The notes: a model not told the origin generated them from the letters alone. Counted from the stretch's first letter, positions 1 through 6,520 are shown. The stretch is DNA of 12,409 bases from JAFLDD01 sp049314715 (GCA_049314715.1 JBMOEL010000050.1:1-12409), one strand, 5' to 3'. Numbers and translations are program-made.

Positions 1-204
1 GAAGTGCCAGTAGAAGCGAAGGAAGAAAAGCCTGAAGCAAAACCAGCACGCGGCAGCAAAGGCAAGCAACAGCCTGCGAAAGCACCTGTGAAATCCAGCA
101 GCAAAAAAGAAGCTTTTGCGGAAGAAGCTAAAAAAGCAGCTTCCAAAAAGGACGACGCTGAAACAAGCGAAAAGTCTGCAAAAAAAGCCAAGAAAACTGC
201 GTAA
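1..204 (+). CDS. rpsB: 30S ribosomal protein S2, C-terminal tail (partial)
   Basis: Only the last 67 codons are present, in frame from base 1, ending at TAA 202-204. The peptide is low complexity and dominated by Lys, Ala, Glu and Ser, with no hydrophobic core, so it cannot be identified by itself. It is called S2 because rpsB lies directly upstream of tsf in nearly all bacteria, and because alphaproteobacterial S2 proteins often carry a charged Lys/Ala-rich extension beyond the conserved ribosome-binding body. S2 sits on the 30S subunit near S1 and is needed for S1 binding. The GTG at base 4 is an internal codon, not a start. The tail is probably disordered, which is an inference from composition. 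The alternative is another Lys-rich protein, which the context makes unlikely. Confidence 0.82.
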   Translation, partial: EVPVEAKEEKPEAKPARGSKGKQQPAKAPVKSSSKKEAFAEEAKKAASKKDDAETSEKSAKKAKKTA

Positions 205-258
205 TCATTGTGAATGATAAATGGTGAGTGTGGATGAATATATCCACCTCACCATTTA
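204..258 (+). promoter_or_regulatory. rpsB-tsf intergenic stem-loops
   Basis: Two inverted repeats lie back to back after the rpsB stop. The first is a 6-bp stem (204-209 with 213-218) with a 3-base loop. The second is much stronger: 218-228 pairs perfectly with 248-258 (11 bp). After one bulged T at 229, 230-235 pairs with 242-247 (6 bp), closing a 6-base loop. The two stems share base 218, so only one can use it. No T-run follows, so this is not a standard intrinsic terminator. A hairpin here could attenuate read-through, act as an RNA-processing site, or protect the 3' end of rpsB mRNA. Structure is seen directly; the role is inferred. Confidence 0.6.
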
Positions 259-282
259 CTCACGCGACTAAAGGAGAAAGAA

Positions 283-1203
283 ATGTCTGCACAATTAGTA
301 AAAGAACTTCGCGAGCGCTCAGGCGCTGGCATGATGGATTGCAAAAAAGCCCTCGACGAAAATAAAGGCGATGTTGAAGCAGCGATTGACTGGCTGCGTA
401 AAAAAGGCCTCGCGTCAGCGGCTAAAAAAGCAGGTCGCGTTGCATCAGAAGGCCTGATTGCTGTTGCATCAAACGGCCTCAGCGCTGCAGTGATCGAGCT
501 AAACTCGGAGACCGACTTCGTAGCACGTAACGAACAATTCCAAGCACTGGTGCATGAAGTAGCGCAAGAAGCATTGGCAAGCGGCACCGATATTGAAGCC
601 CTTAAAAAGCAAAAAGCAGCCAGCGGTAAAACGATCGAGGAAGAAATTACTGGTGCGGTTGCAACCATTGGTGAGAATATGAGCCTGCGCCGCGTTCGCG
701 TATTGAGCGTGAAAGACGGCGTTGTTGCGACCTATATTCACTCAGCTGTGAAGCCTGGCCTTGGTAAAATCGGTGTGCTCGTTGCCCTTGAATCAACAGG
801 CGACAAAGCAAAACTTGAAGCACTCGGCAAACAAATTGCAATGCACATTGCCGCTGCTAAGCCAGAAGCACTCACCCGTGATACGGTGGATGCAAGCCGT
901 CTAGAGCGCGAGCGCGCTGTTCTGATTGAACAGGCAATGGCATCAGGTAAGCCAAAAGAAGTGGCTGAGAAAATGGTCGAAGGCCGCGTGCGCAAGTTCT
1001 ACGAAGAAATCGTATTGCTTGAGCAAATCTTCGTCGTCGATGGCAAAACCAAGGTCGAAGATGTCGTGAAAGCCGCTGAAAAAGAAGTCGGCGCGCCAAT
1101 CAAAGTGACGGATTACGAGCGTTTTGCACTCGGTGAAGGCATCGAGAAGAAAGAAGATGACTTTGCAGCCGAAGTGGCAAAAGCCGCAGGCACTGCAGCG
1201 TAA
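283..1203 (+). CDS. tsf: Elongation factor Ts
   Basis: EF-Ts is the cytoplasmic guanine-nucleotide exchange factor that releases GDP from EF-Tu. The 306-residue product is slightly longer than the E. coli protein (283). The N-terminal UBA-like domain (about 1-55) has the family hallmark around residues 10-22, RERSGAGMMDCKK. The core motif TDFVARNE at 77-84 holds the Asp-Phe pair that inserts into EF-Tu near its Mg site. The dimerisation and C-terminal core follow, ending in a charged Ala-rich tail. The start is fixed by AAGGAG at 271-276, six bases before ATG. The gene is probably co-transcribed with rpsB, subject to the hairpin between them, and ends at a strong terminator, so it closes this transcription unit. 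Identification is secure. Confidence 0.98.
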   Translation: MSAQLVKELRERSGAGMMDCKKALDENKGDVEAAIDWLRKKGLASAAKKAGRVASEGLIAVASNGLSAAVIELNSETDFVARNEQFQALVHEVAQEALASGTDIEALKKQKAASGKTIEEEITGAVATIGENMSLRRVRVLSVKDGVVATYIHSAVKPGLGKIGVLVALESTGDKAKLEALGKQIAMHIAAAKPEALTRDTVDASRLERERAVLIEQAMASGKPKEVAEKMVEGRVRKFYEEIVLLEQIFVVDGKTKVEDVVKAAEKEVGAPIKVTDYERFALGEGIEKKEDDFAAEVAKAAGTAA

Positions 1204-1222
1204 TCTTCACTAAATACCCAAT

Positions 1223-1256
1223 AAAAGCCGTCCCTTACTGGGCGGCTTTTTCTTTT
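1223..1256 (+). terminator. Rho-independent terminator after tsf
   Basis: AAAAGCCG (1223-1230) pairs with CGGCTTTT (1243-1250). Beyond a single bulged T (1231), CCC (1232-1234) pairs with GGG (1240-1242) around a 5-base loop. The right arm runs into TTTTTCTTTT. This is a textbook intrinsic terminator 19 bases after the tsf stop, and it separates the rpsB-tsf unit from pyrH and the genes beyond. On the opposite strand the flanking run is weaker, so it is likely one-directional. Confidence 0.92.
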
Positions 1257-1312
1257 CTACTTGCTAAAATCGTAGCGCGGAGTAGTTCTATCCCCGTTCA
1301 GGAGCCAGCCCC

Positions 1313-2062
1313 ATGACCGCATCACTCGCCTCAGCCAAAAACCCTAAAGCCAAATTCAAACGCGTACTGATTAAAGTATCGGGCGAGGCGCTGATGGGCG
1401 ACAAGCAATATGGTCAAGACCTCGACACCATTCAACGCATCGCCAATGACATTAAATCCGTGGTCGCACTTGGCGTTGAAGTCTGCGTTGTAGTTGGTGG
1501 CGGGAATATCTTCCGTGGTATTTCTGGTGCCGCCAAAGGTATGGAACGCTCCAGCGCAGATTATATGGGCATGCTGGCCACCATTCTGAATGGTCTGGCG
1601 ATTCAAAATATTTTGGAACGTTCGGGCGTTGAAACCCGTGTGCTTTCCGCGATTGAAATGCAGCAAGTGGCTGAGCCTTACATTCGCCGCCGCGCCTTGC
1701 GCCATATGGAAAAAGGTCGCGTGGTCATTTTTGCAGGCGGCATCGGCAACCCCTACTTCACGACTGACACCACAGCAGCCCTGCGCGCCAGCGAAATGCA
1801 ATGCGACGCGCTGATGAAAGGCACGCAGGTAGATGGCGTGTATGACGCTGACCCTAAAAAGAATCCTTCCGCCAAACGCTTCGAGCAACTAAGCTATCAC
1901 GATGTTCTTAGCAAAGATTTGAAAGTGATGGACGCCGCAGCTATTTCGCTGGCGCGCGAGAACCAGATTCCGATTCTGGTATTCTCCATCCACGAAGAAG
2001 GAAATTTCGCCAAAGTCGTGCAAGGCGAAGGCAAATATACCGTAATTTCAGATAAAAAATAA
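1313..2062 (+). CDS. pyrH: UMP kinase (uridylate kinase)
   Basis: PyrH phosphorylates UMP to UDP with ATP in pyrimidine nucleotide synthesis. It is the bacterial amino-acid-kinase-fold enzyme, unrelated to eukaryotic UMP/CMP kinases, works as a hexamer and is usually inhibited by UTP and activated by GTP. The 249-residue product has the phosphate-binding segment KVSGEAL (21-27), the glycine loop VVGGGNIFRG (60-69), the UMP-site stretch ADYMGMLATILN (82-93), AGGIGNPYFTTD (141-152) with the acceptor-site Thr residues, and the ATP-site segment KGTQVDGVYDADP (169-181). Residues 1-15 are a short leader before the fold begins. The start has CAGGAG at 1299-1304, eight bases before ATG. It is the first gene after the terminator, so a promoter should lie in 1257-1312, although no good consensus is visible. 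Confidence 0.98.
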   Translation: MTASLASAKNPKAKFKRVLIKVSGEALMGDKQYGQDLDTIQRIANDIKSVVALGVEVCVVVGGGNIFRGISGAAKGMERSSADYMGMLATILNGLAIQNILERSGVETRVLSAIEMQQVAEPYIRRRALRHMEKGRVVIFAGGIGNPYFTTDTTAALRASEMQCDALMKGTQVDGVYDADPKKNPSAKRFEQLSYHDVLSKDLKVMDAAAISLARENQIPILVFSIHEEGNFAKVVQGEGKYTVISDKK

Positions 2063-2071
2063 GAGGAATCT

Positions 2072-2620
2072 ATGTCACACCCAGAACTCCAAAAACGTAT
2101 GGACGGCGCGCTTGCATCGCTCCAACATGAATTCGCAGGCCTACGCACTGGCCGCGCTTCTGCCAACTTGCTCGACCATATTCAGGTCGAAGCCTACGGC
2201 GCAATGATGCCCATGAACCAAGTCGGCACCGTGAATGCGCCAGAGCCGCGCATGCTCACCGTCCAAGTGTGGGACAAATCGATGGTGAAAGCCGTTGAAA
2301 AAGCCATTGCCAACGCAAACCTTGGCGTGAATCCAGTAGCGGATGGCCAATTGGTGCGCGTGCCTATCCCTGCACTTTCGGAAGAGCGCCGCAAAGAACT
2401 CGTGAAAGTAGCGGGCAAATATTCGGAAGCGGCAAAGGTCGCTGTTCGTAACATCCGCCGCGACGGTATGGACGAATTAAAAGCCAAAGAAAAAGCAAAA
2501 CAGATTTCTGAAGATGTCATGCATGGCGAGTCAGAGAAAATTCAGAAGCTGACCGACGATTACATCAAAAAAATCGACGATGCATTGGCTGCCAAAGAAA
2601 AAGACATCATGAGCGTGTAG
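2072..2620 (+). CDS. frr: Ribosome recycling factor
   Basis: RRF works with EF-G to split the post-termination ribosome, releasing mRNA and tRNA. The product is 182 residues against 185 in E. coli, so it is complete. The family signature FAGLRTGRASANLLD (21-35) opens the long three-helix bundle. The small beta/alpha domain II follows (about 31-105, including LTVQVWD and the Asn-rich LGVNPVADG segment). Helices 2 and 3 return with SEERRKELVK and KVAVRNIRRDGMDELK, whose Arg residues contact 23S rRNA in known RRF structures. The RBS AGAGGA (2062-2067) overlaps the last base of the pyrH stop, so the two genes are tightly coupled. The pyrH-frr order is widely conserved. Confidence 0.98.
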   Translation: MSHPELQKRMDGALASLQHEFAGLRTGRASANLLDHIQVEAYGAMMPMNQVGTVNAPEPRMLTVQVWDKSMVKAVEKAIANANLGVNPVADGQLVRVPIPALSEERRKELVKVAGKYSEAAKVAVRNIRRDGMDELKAKEKAKQISEDVMHGESEKIQKLTDDYIKKIDDALAAKEKDIMSV

Positions 2621-2634
2621 GCTCACGGAGATTT

Positions 2635-3426
2635 ATGAAAACGTCATTGCGAGCGCAAGCGAAGCAATCCAGCTTGAAGATGGATCGCCACGTCGCTGAA
2701 GCTCCTCGCGATGACGAGGCCAAATTACCCGCCCATATCGCCATCATCATGGATGGCAATGGCCGTTGGGCAAAACAGCAAGGCATTGCGCGCGTGCGCG
2801 GCCACAAGCAAGGCGCTGAAGCCATTCGCATTTTGCTCGAAGCCTGTAAAACCCGCCCGCATATTAAATATATTACGCTCTATGCGTTTTCGACCGAGAA
2901 CTGGAATCGCCCGAAAGACGAAGTCAGTGATTTGATGGAGCTGCTGCGCCATTACATCCGCCACGAAGCCAAGACGATGCATAAGGAAGGCGTGCGCCTA
3001 CGCTTTATTGGCGACCGCGAAGCACTTTCCAAAGATATTCAAAAAGAACTGGCGGATGTAGAGGCGATGACCGCCAATAACACTGCCCTCACCCTCGTAA
3101 TTGCGCTCAGTTACGGTAGCCGCCAAGAGCTTGCAAACGCGATGAAGCGCATCGGCCAAAAAATTGCGGACGGTTCGCTTAAGCCAGATGCAATCACCGA
3201 GCAAGTGATTAGCGAACATCTCGACACCAGCGATATCCCCGACCCTGATTTGCTGATTCGTACAGGTGGCGACGAGCGCCTCAGCAACTTCCTGCTCTGG
3301 CAATCGGCTTATACGGAACTCTATTTCACCGAGGTGTTGTGGCCAGATTTTTCCGGCGCGCACCTCGACAAAGCCATTGAATGCTTCAGCCAACGCGAAC
3401 GCCGCTTCGGGGCACGCAATGAATAG
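2635..3426 (+). CDS. uppS: Undecaprenyl diphosphate synthase (cis-prenyltransferase) with repeat-encoded N-terminus
   Basis: UppS extends farnesyl diphosphate with eight isopentenyl units to make the C55 lipid carrier for peptidoglycan and O-antigen. The conserved fold starts at about residue 30. It includes HIAIIMDGNGRWAK (34-47) with the catalytic Mg-binding Asp at 40, the conserved His in the GHK motif (57), FSTENWNRP, and near the C-terminus RTGGDERLSNFLLW with its diphosphate-binding arginines, then ELYFTEVLWPDF. The product is 263 residues, about 10 more than the E. coli enzyme. The surplus lies at the N-terminus, where codons 3-28 are formed by a palindromic repeat (see the repeat at 2642-2716). 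ATG 2635 has GGAG at 2627-2630, rather close at four bases. An in-frame ATG at 2680 inside the repeat is a possible second start. All catalytic motifs look intact. Confidence 0.96.
   Translation: MKTSLRAQAKQSSLKMDRHVAEAPRDDEAKLPAHIAIIMDGNGRWAKQQGIARVRGHKQGAEAIRILLEACKTRPHIKYITLYAFSTENWNRPKDEVSDLMELLRHYIRHEAKTMHKEGVRLRFIGDREALSKDIQKELADVEAMTANNTALTLVIALSYGSRQELANAMKRIGQKIADGSLKPDAITEQVISEHLDTSDIPDPDLLIRTGGDERLSNFLLWQSAYTELYFTEVLWPDFSGAHLDKAIECFSQRERRFGARNE
2642..2716. repeat. In-frame palindromic repeat element inside uppS (RPE-like)
   Basis: The outer arms CGTCATTGCGAG (2642-2653) and CTCGCGATGACG (2705-2716) pair over 12 positions with one G·U. An inner stem pairs 2664-2671 with 2681-2688 (one mismatch) around a 9-base loop. 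The element is 75 bp, exactly 25 codons, and begins seven bases after the uppS ATG. The wording of the arms (TCATTGCGAG, GCAATCCA, TGGATCGCCACGTCGC, CGATGACG) matches from memory a dispersed palindrome common in Rickettsia and other bacterial genomes. Such repeats are known to insert in frame in Rickettsia genes (Rickettsia palindromic elements). Translated here, it gives a basic, polar peptide before the catalytic domain. Palindrome and frame are seen directly; family membership is from recall and unchecked. Confidence 0.85.
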
Positions 3427-3430
3427 CTTT

Positions 3431-3518
3431 TGTCATTCCCGCGAAGGCGGGAATCCATGTCTTAACGCTTGGACGTCAGCAAGTTATGGCATAGACTCCC
3501 GCCTACGCGGGAGTGACA
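3431..3518. repeat. 88-bp palindromic repeat between uppS and cdsA
   Basis: Bases 3431-3455 pair with 3494-3518: 23 of 25 positions pair (one G·U), leaving mismatches at 3444/3505 and 3453/3496 and a 38-base loop. Each arm also folds alone: 3435-3442 with 3447-3454 (8 bp, loop GAAG) and 3495-3502 with 3507-3514 (8 bp, loop CTAC). The wording TGTCATTCCCGCGAAGGCGG and its mirror are typical of a dispersed palindrome that I recall from many proteobacterial genomes. The element starts four bases after the uppS stop and ends on the first base of the cdsA RBS, filling almost all of the gap. No T-run follows, so it is not an intrinsic terminator. It may influence mRNA processing or stability, as REP-type repeats do, but that is inference. 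Confidence 0.88.
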
Positions 3519-3523
3519 GGAGA
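3518..3523 (+). promoter_or_regulatory. cdsA ribosome binding site abutting the repeat
   Basis: AGGAGA lies four bases before ATG 3528 and decides the cdsA start. Its first A is also the last base of the palindromic repeat. An upstream in-frame GTG at 3513 lies inside the repeat arm and has no RBS, so it is rejected as the start. Because the RBS touches the base of the 25-bp stem, folding of the repeat could affect ribosome access. Confidence 0.75.
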
Positions 3524-3527
3524 TAGT

Positions 3528-4220
3528 ATGACTGAAAAATCCAAATGGGCAGACCTGAAAGTGCGCACCATCAGCGCCGTAGTGATGGTGGTAGGGATTT
3601 TTATTGTTCTCTATTTGCTGCCTAAATATGCTTTTTATGCATTGCTCTTATGCGCTGAAGTGATCCTGCTTATCGAGTGGGTCAAATTGACACGCATGCG
3701 TAGCTATAAATGGCTATGGTTCATTTTCGGATTCATCTACATAACCCCAGCGATGCTTGGCCTAGCAATGGCTTATCTATTATTAAGTCCCAATTCCGTT
3801 GCCGCTTTGATTTTTGTTGTTGCTATGATTGACATGGGTGGGTACTTCGCTGGCAAATATTTTGGTAAGCGTAAAATTTGGCCGTCAATCAGCCCTGGAA
3901 AAACCTGGGAAGGTGCGTTTGGATCATTTATATTCTGCGTGATTGCCATGATTATAGTTCGCATGGCACTCGGTAAGATGCCTGATAGCTTACCAATTGA
4001 AAATATAATAGCTCTTAGCCTTATTCTTGTCTCACTAACCTTAGGTGGCGACTTATTTGAGTCCGCATTAAAACGACGTGCAGGCGTAAAAGATAGTGGT
4101 AAGTTGATTCCTGGTCATGGCGGTCTTTTTGACCGTGTTGACGGACTGCTCGCAGCTGCATGGTTTTTAGGCGGATTCGCAGTTCTTGTCTTTTTTATGT
4201 TCAGCATGATGGGCAAATAA
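3528..4220 (+). CDS. cdsA: Phosphatidate cytidylyltransferase (CDP-diacylglycerol synthase)
   Basis: CdsA converts phosphatidic acid and CTP into CDP-diacylglycerol, the branch-point precursor of all bacterial phospholipids, in the inner membrane. The 230-residue product is highly hydrophobic with about six to seven apparent membrane segments (roughly 14-31, 35-52, 62-86, 91-104, 131-147, 159-173, 207-227). The family signature is complete near the C-terminus: SALKRRAGVKD (179-189) followed by PGHGGLFDRVD (195-205), with the Asp and His residues of the metal/CTP site. A conserved SPGKTWEGA motif is at 122-130. It is shorter than E. coli CdsA (285), but several alphaproteobacterial versions are compact. 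Hand-counted GC over 3541-4220 is 296/680 (about 43.5%), against about 54% for uppS next door. The stop overlaps the dxr start. Confidence 0.96.
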   Translation: MTEKSKWADLKVRTISAVVMVVGIFIVLYLLPKYAFYALLLCAEVILLIEWVKLTRMRSYKWLWFIFGFIYITPAMLGLAMAYLLLSPNSVAALIFVVAMIDMGGYFAGKYFGKRKIWPSISPGKTWEGAFGSFIFCVIAMIIVRMALGKMPDSLPIENIIALSLILVSLTLGGDLFESALKRRAGVKDSGKLIPGHGGLFDRVDGLLAAAWFLGGFAVLVFFMFSMMGK

Positions 4221-5383
4221 TGGCAGGAGTACTACTACAGCCCAAAGCGCCCAACCTTCGTAAATCCATCACCATCCTCGGTGCGACAGGGTCGATTGGC
4301 GATAGCACGCTCGATATTATTCGCCGCAACCCTGAGCAATTTGAAGTTGTCGCCCTCACCGCCAATGGGAATGCCGAAAAGCTCATCGCCCTTGCGAAAG
4401 AATTTCGCCCCAAGGCAATTGCACTTGCAGACGAAAATAAATTGCCTGAACTGCGCGCCGCGAAACTCGATTGCGATATTGTTAGCATAGAAGAGGCCGC
4501 AAGCATGGGGGCGGATATCACGGTTGCCGCTATCGTCGGTGCAGCGGGTTTACCTGCGGTAATGGCGGCGATCAAACATGGCAAAACTGTTGCACTCGCC
4601 AATAAAGAAAGCCTTGTATGTGCAGGTTCACTCGTGCTGCAAGCCTGCCAAAAATACGGCACCAAGCTACTGCCTATCGACTCCGAACATAACGCCGTGT
4701 TTCAGGTACTCGCCACGGAACATCGTGCCGCGCTGGAGAAAGTCACCCTCACCGCTTCGGGCGGCCCATTCCTGAATCGCCCGCTTGATACGTTCAAAGA
4801 TATCACACCCACCGAGGCTGTCGCCCACCCGAAATGGAACATGGGTGCAAAGATATCCGTCGATTCCGCCACCATGTTCAATAAGGGACTTGAACTGATT
4901 GAAGCGCATTTTCTCTTCGGTCTACCGCCAGAGCAACTCGATGTGTTGATTCACCCGGAATCCATCGTGCACGCGCTGGTACATTATGCGGACGGTTCGG
5001 TACTTGCCCAACTCGGTATGCCGGATATGCGTATTCCCATCAGCTACACGCTCGCATGGCCGAACCGCATCCCGATTCCAACTGAGCGCCTTGATTTAGC
5101 GAAAATCAGCACGCTCAATTTCCGCCTGATGGATGAGGCGCGCTTCCCTGCCCTTCAGCTTGCGAAGCAGGCGATGGCCGCAGGCCAATGGGCGATGATT
5201 ACGCTTAACGCAGCTAACGAGGTTGCGGTTGCCGCCTTCCTCGAAAAACGCCTTGGTTTTGAAGCAATTACCCACACGGTTGAGAGAGCGCTTGCAGAAT
5301 CCACACCGCACGCTATGAACACTCTGGAAGATGTCGTTGCCCTTGATACTGAGGTGCGCCAAAAAACATCCCAATACCTATAG
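4220..5383 (+). CDS. dxr: 1-deoxy-D-xylulose 5-phosphate reductoisomerase
   Basis: Dxr rearranges and reduces DXP to 2-C-methyl-erythritol 4-phosphate with NADPH, the first committed step of the MEP isoprenoid pathway and the target of fosmidomycin. The 387-residue product (E. coli 398) has the nucleotide-binding loop GATGSIGDSTL (21-31), ALANKESLVCAG (125-136), the metal ligands in PIDSEHNAVFQ (Asp154, Glu156), TASGGPFLNR (178-187), HPKWNMGAKISVDSATMFNK (203-222) with the third ligand at Glu225, and the C-terminal LNAANEVAVAAF. The start is ATG 4220, whose A is the last base of the cdsA TAA stop (TAATG). The reading frame is open further upstream, but those codons lie inside cdsA. There is no strong RBS, so translational coupling is likely. 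Its product feeds UppS, encoded two genes upstream. Confidence 0.97.
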   Translation: MAGVLLQPKAPNLRKSITILGATGSIGDSTLDIIRRNPEQFEVVALTANGNAEKLIALAKEFRPKAIALADENKLPELRAAKLDCDIVSIEEAASMGADITVAAIVGAAGLPAVMAAIKHGKTVALANKESLVCAGSLVLQACQKYGTKLLPIDSEHNAVFQVLATEHRAALEKVTLTASGGPFLNRPLDTFKDITPTEAVAHPKWNMGAKISVDSATMFNKGLELIEAHFLFGLPPEQLDVLIHPESIVHALVHYADGSVLAQLGMPDMRIPISYTLAWPNRIPIPTERLDLAKISTLNFRLMDEARFPALQLAKQAMAAGQWAMITLNAANEVAVAAFLEKRLGFEAITHTVERALAESTPHAMNTLEDVVALDTEVRQKTSQYL

Positions 5384-5389
5384 GGACGC

Positions 5390-6520
5390 ATGTTAGAAAA
5401 CCTCACCGAACTGCCGCATTATTTACTCTCATTCGTCATCGTTTTGAGCGTGATTGTGTTCGTGCACGAGTTTGGCCACTACCTTGCAGCGCGCTTATGT
5501 GGGGTAAAAGTCGAAACCTTCTCGATTGGTTTTGGTCGTGAAATTTTTGGGTTCACGGACCGTGCAAAAACGCGTTGGAAAATCTCCATTCTGCCACTGG
5601 GCGGTTATGTAAAAATGTTTGGCGATGCAGGCGCTGCCAGCACGCCTGACATCGAAAAAATCGAGCATATGAGTGACGCGGATAAGCGCATTAGCTTTCA
5701 TCACCAGCCCTTGCGTAACAAAGCGGTGATTGTTGCGGCGGGCCCTATCGCTAATTTCGTACTAACAATCGCTGTATTCACCTTTTTCATTTTCACCACG
5801 GGCCTCATGTCCACCGAACCTGTGGTTGGCGGTGTATTAAAAAACTCGCCCGCTGCTGAGGCAGAATTGAAAAAAGGCGACCGCGTTATCCAAGTGGATG
5901 ATAAAAAAATCAGCCGCTTCAATGATATTGCCGACTATATGATGACCAATTTAGGCGAGGATGTGCGCGTAGTGATTCAGCGCGGTAACCAGCATATCGA
6001 AAAAACCGTTACCCCCAGAACCTATGAAGAGAAAGACGCAGCGGGCAACATCATCAAACGCCCACTTATTGGCATTCGTAGCCAAAAAATCACCTATGAA
6101 AATGTTGGTATTGGTACTGCCATATGGGAAGCAACCAAGCGCACCTATGGCTTATGCGCATCCTCCCTCAAAGTGATGGGGCAGATGATTTCTGGTGAAC
6201 GTAGCGCCGATGAATTAAAAGGCCCCGTCGGCATTGCCAAACTTTCTGGCGATATTACCCAACAAGGCGAAACCTTGTCCGAGACGCTGCGCATGACTTT
6301 ATGGTTTATTGCGCTGCTTTCTGCCAATTTGGGTTTGGTGAATCTTTTCCCCATCCCCATGTTGGATGGTGGACACCTCGCCTTCTATGCTGTGGAAGCG
6401 GTGCGTGGCCGACCTATGGCTGAGCGCTTCCAAGAATACGGCTATCGGTTGGGTGTGGCGCTTATCGCAACACTCATGGCATTCACCTTATTCAATGATA
6501 TCAAGCAATTATTCTTCTAG
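5390..6520 (+). CDS. rseP: Site-2 intramembrane zinc metalloprotease RseP (M50)
   Basis: RseP cleaves anti-sigma factors and leftover signal peptides within the inner membrane; in alphaproteobacteria the homologue MmpA degrades PodJ in Caulobacter. The zinc motif HEFGH is at residues 26-30 in the first membrane segment (about 12-28). The third ligand region NLFPIPMLDGG is at 318-328 (Asp326). A membrane segment spans about 120-138. A PDZ domain lies at about 143-210, with the ligand-loop stretch VVGGVLKNSPA and GDRVIQVD. Only one PDZ domain is present, so the protein is 376 residues rather than the 450 of the two-PDZ E. coli enzyme; this is usual outside Gammaproteobacteria. It starts six bases after dxr with a weak RBS (AGGGA). 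Placement before bamA is the common order and fits a role in envelope quality control. Confidence 0.96.
   Translation: MLENLTELPHYLLSFVIVLSVIVFVHEFGHYLAARLCGVKVETFSIGFGREIFGFTDRAKTRWKISILPLGGYVKMFGDAGAASTPDIEKIEHMSDADKRISFHHQPLRNKAVIVAAGPIANFVLTIAVFTFFIFTTGLMSTEPVVGGVLKNSPAAEAELKKGDRVIQVDDKKISRFNDIADYMMTNLGEDVRVVIQRGNQHIEKTVTPRTYEEKDAAGNIIKRPLIGIRSQKITYENVGIGTAIWEATKRTYGLCASSLKVMGQMISGERSADELKGPVGIAKLSGDITQQGETLSETLRMTLWFIALLSANLGLVNLFPIPMLDGGHLAFYAVEAVRGRPMAERFQEYGYRLGVALIATLMAFTLFNDIKQLFF

Noticed and set aside
249..668. Long reverse-strand open frame opposite tsf
   Set aside because: It is an antisense shadow of the tsf coding sequence: no RBS, low-complexity Ser/Ala/Arg-rich product, and fully overlapped by a secure gene.
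1257..1312. Possible sigma-70 promoter for pyrH (TTGCTA at 1261-1266)
   Set aside because: A promoter is expected after the tsf terminator, but no hexamer resembling TATAAT lies 16-18 bases downstream of TTGCTA, so the site cannot be supported.
1331..1888. 185-codon reverse-strand open frame opposite pyrH
   Set aside because: It lies wholly inside pyrH on the other strand and its product shows no recognisable domain; this is expected from codon bias in the true gene.
3431..3518. Intrinsic terminator between uppS and cdsA
   Set aside because: The hairpins are GC-rich but not followed by a T-run, and the sequence reads as a dispersed palindromic repeat; termination here would also cut off essential downstream genes.
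3266..3526. Open frame across the uppS end and the repeat, giving a peptide with CHSREGGNPC
   Set aside because: This is the usual spurious translation of the dispersed palindrome joined to an out-of-frame part of uppS, not a gene.
4160..4219. Upstream extension of dxr to base 4160
   Set aside because: These 20 codons lie inside the end of cdsA and do not resemble the Dxr N-terminus; ATG 4220 in the TAATG junction is the natural start.
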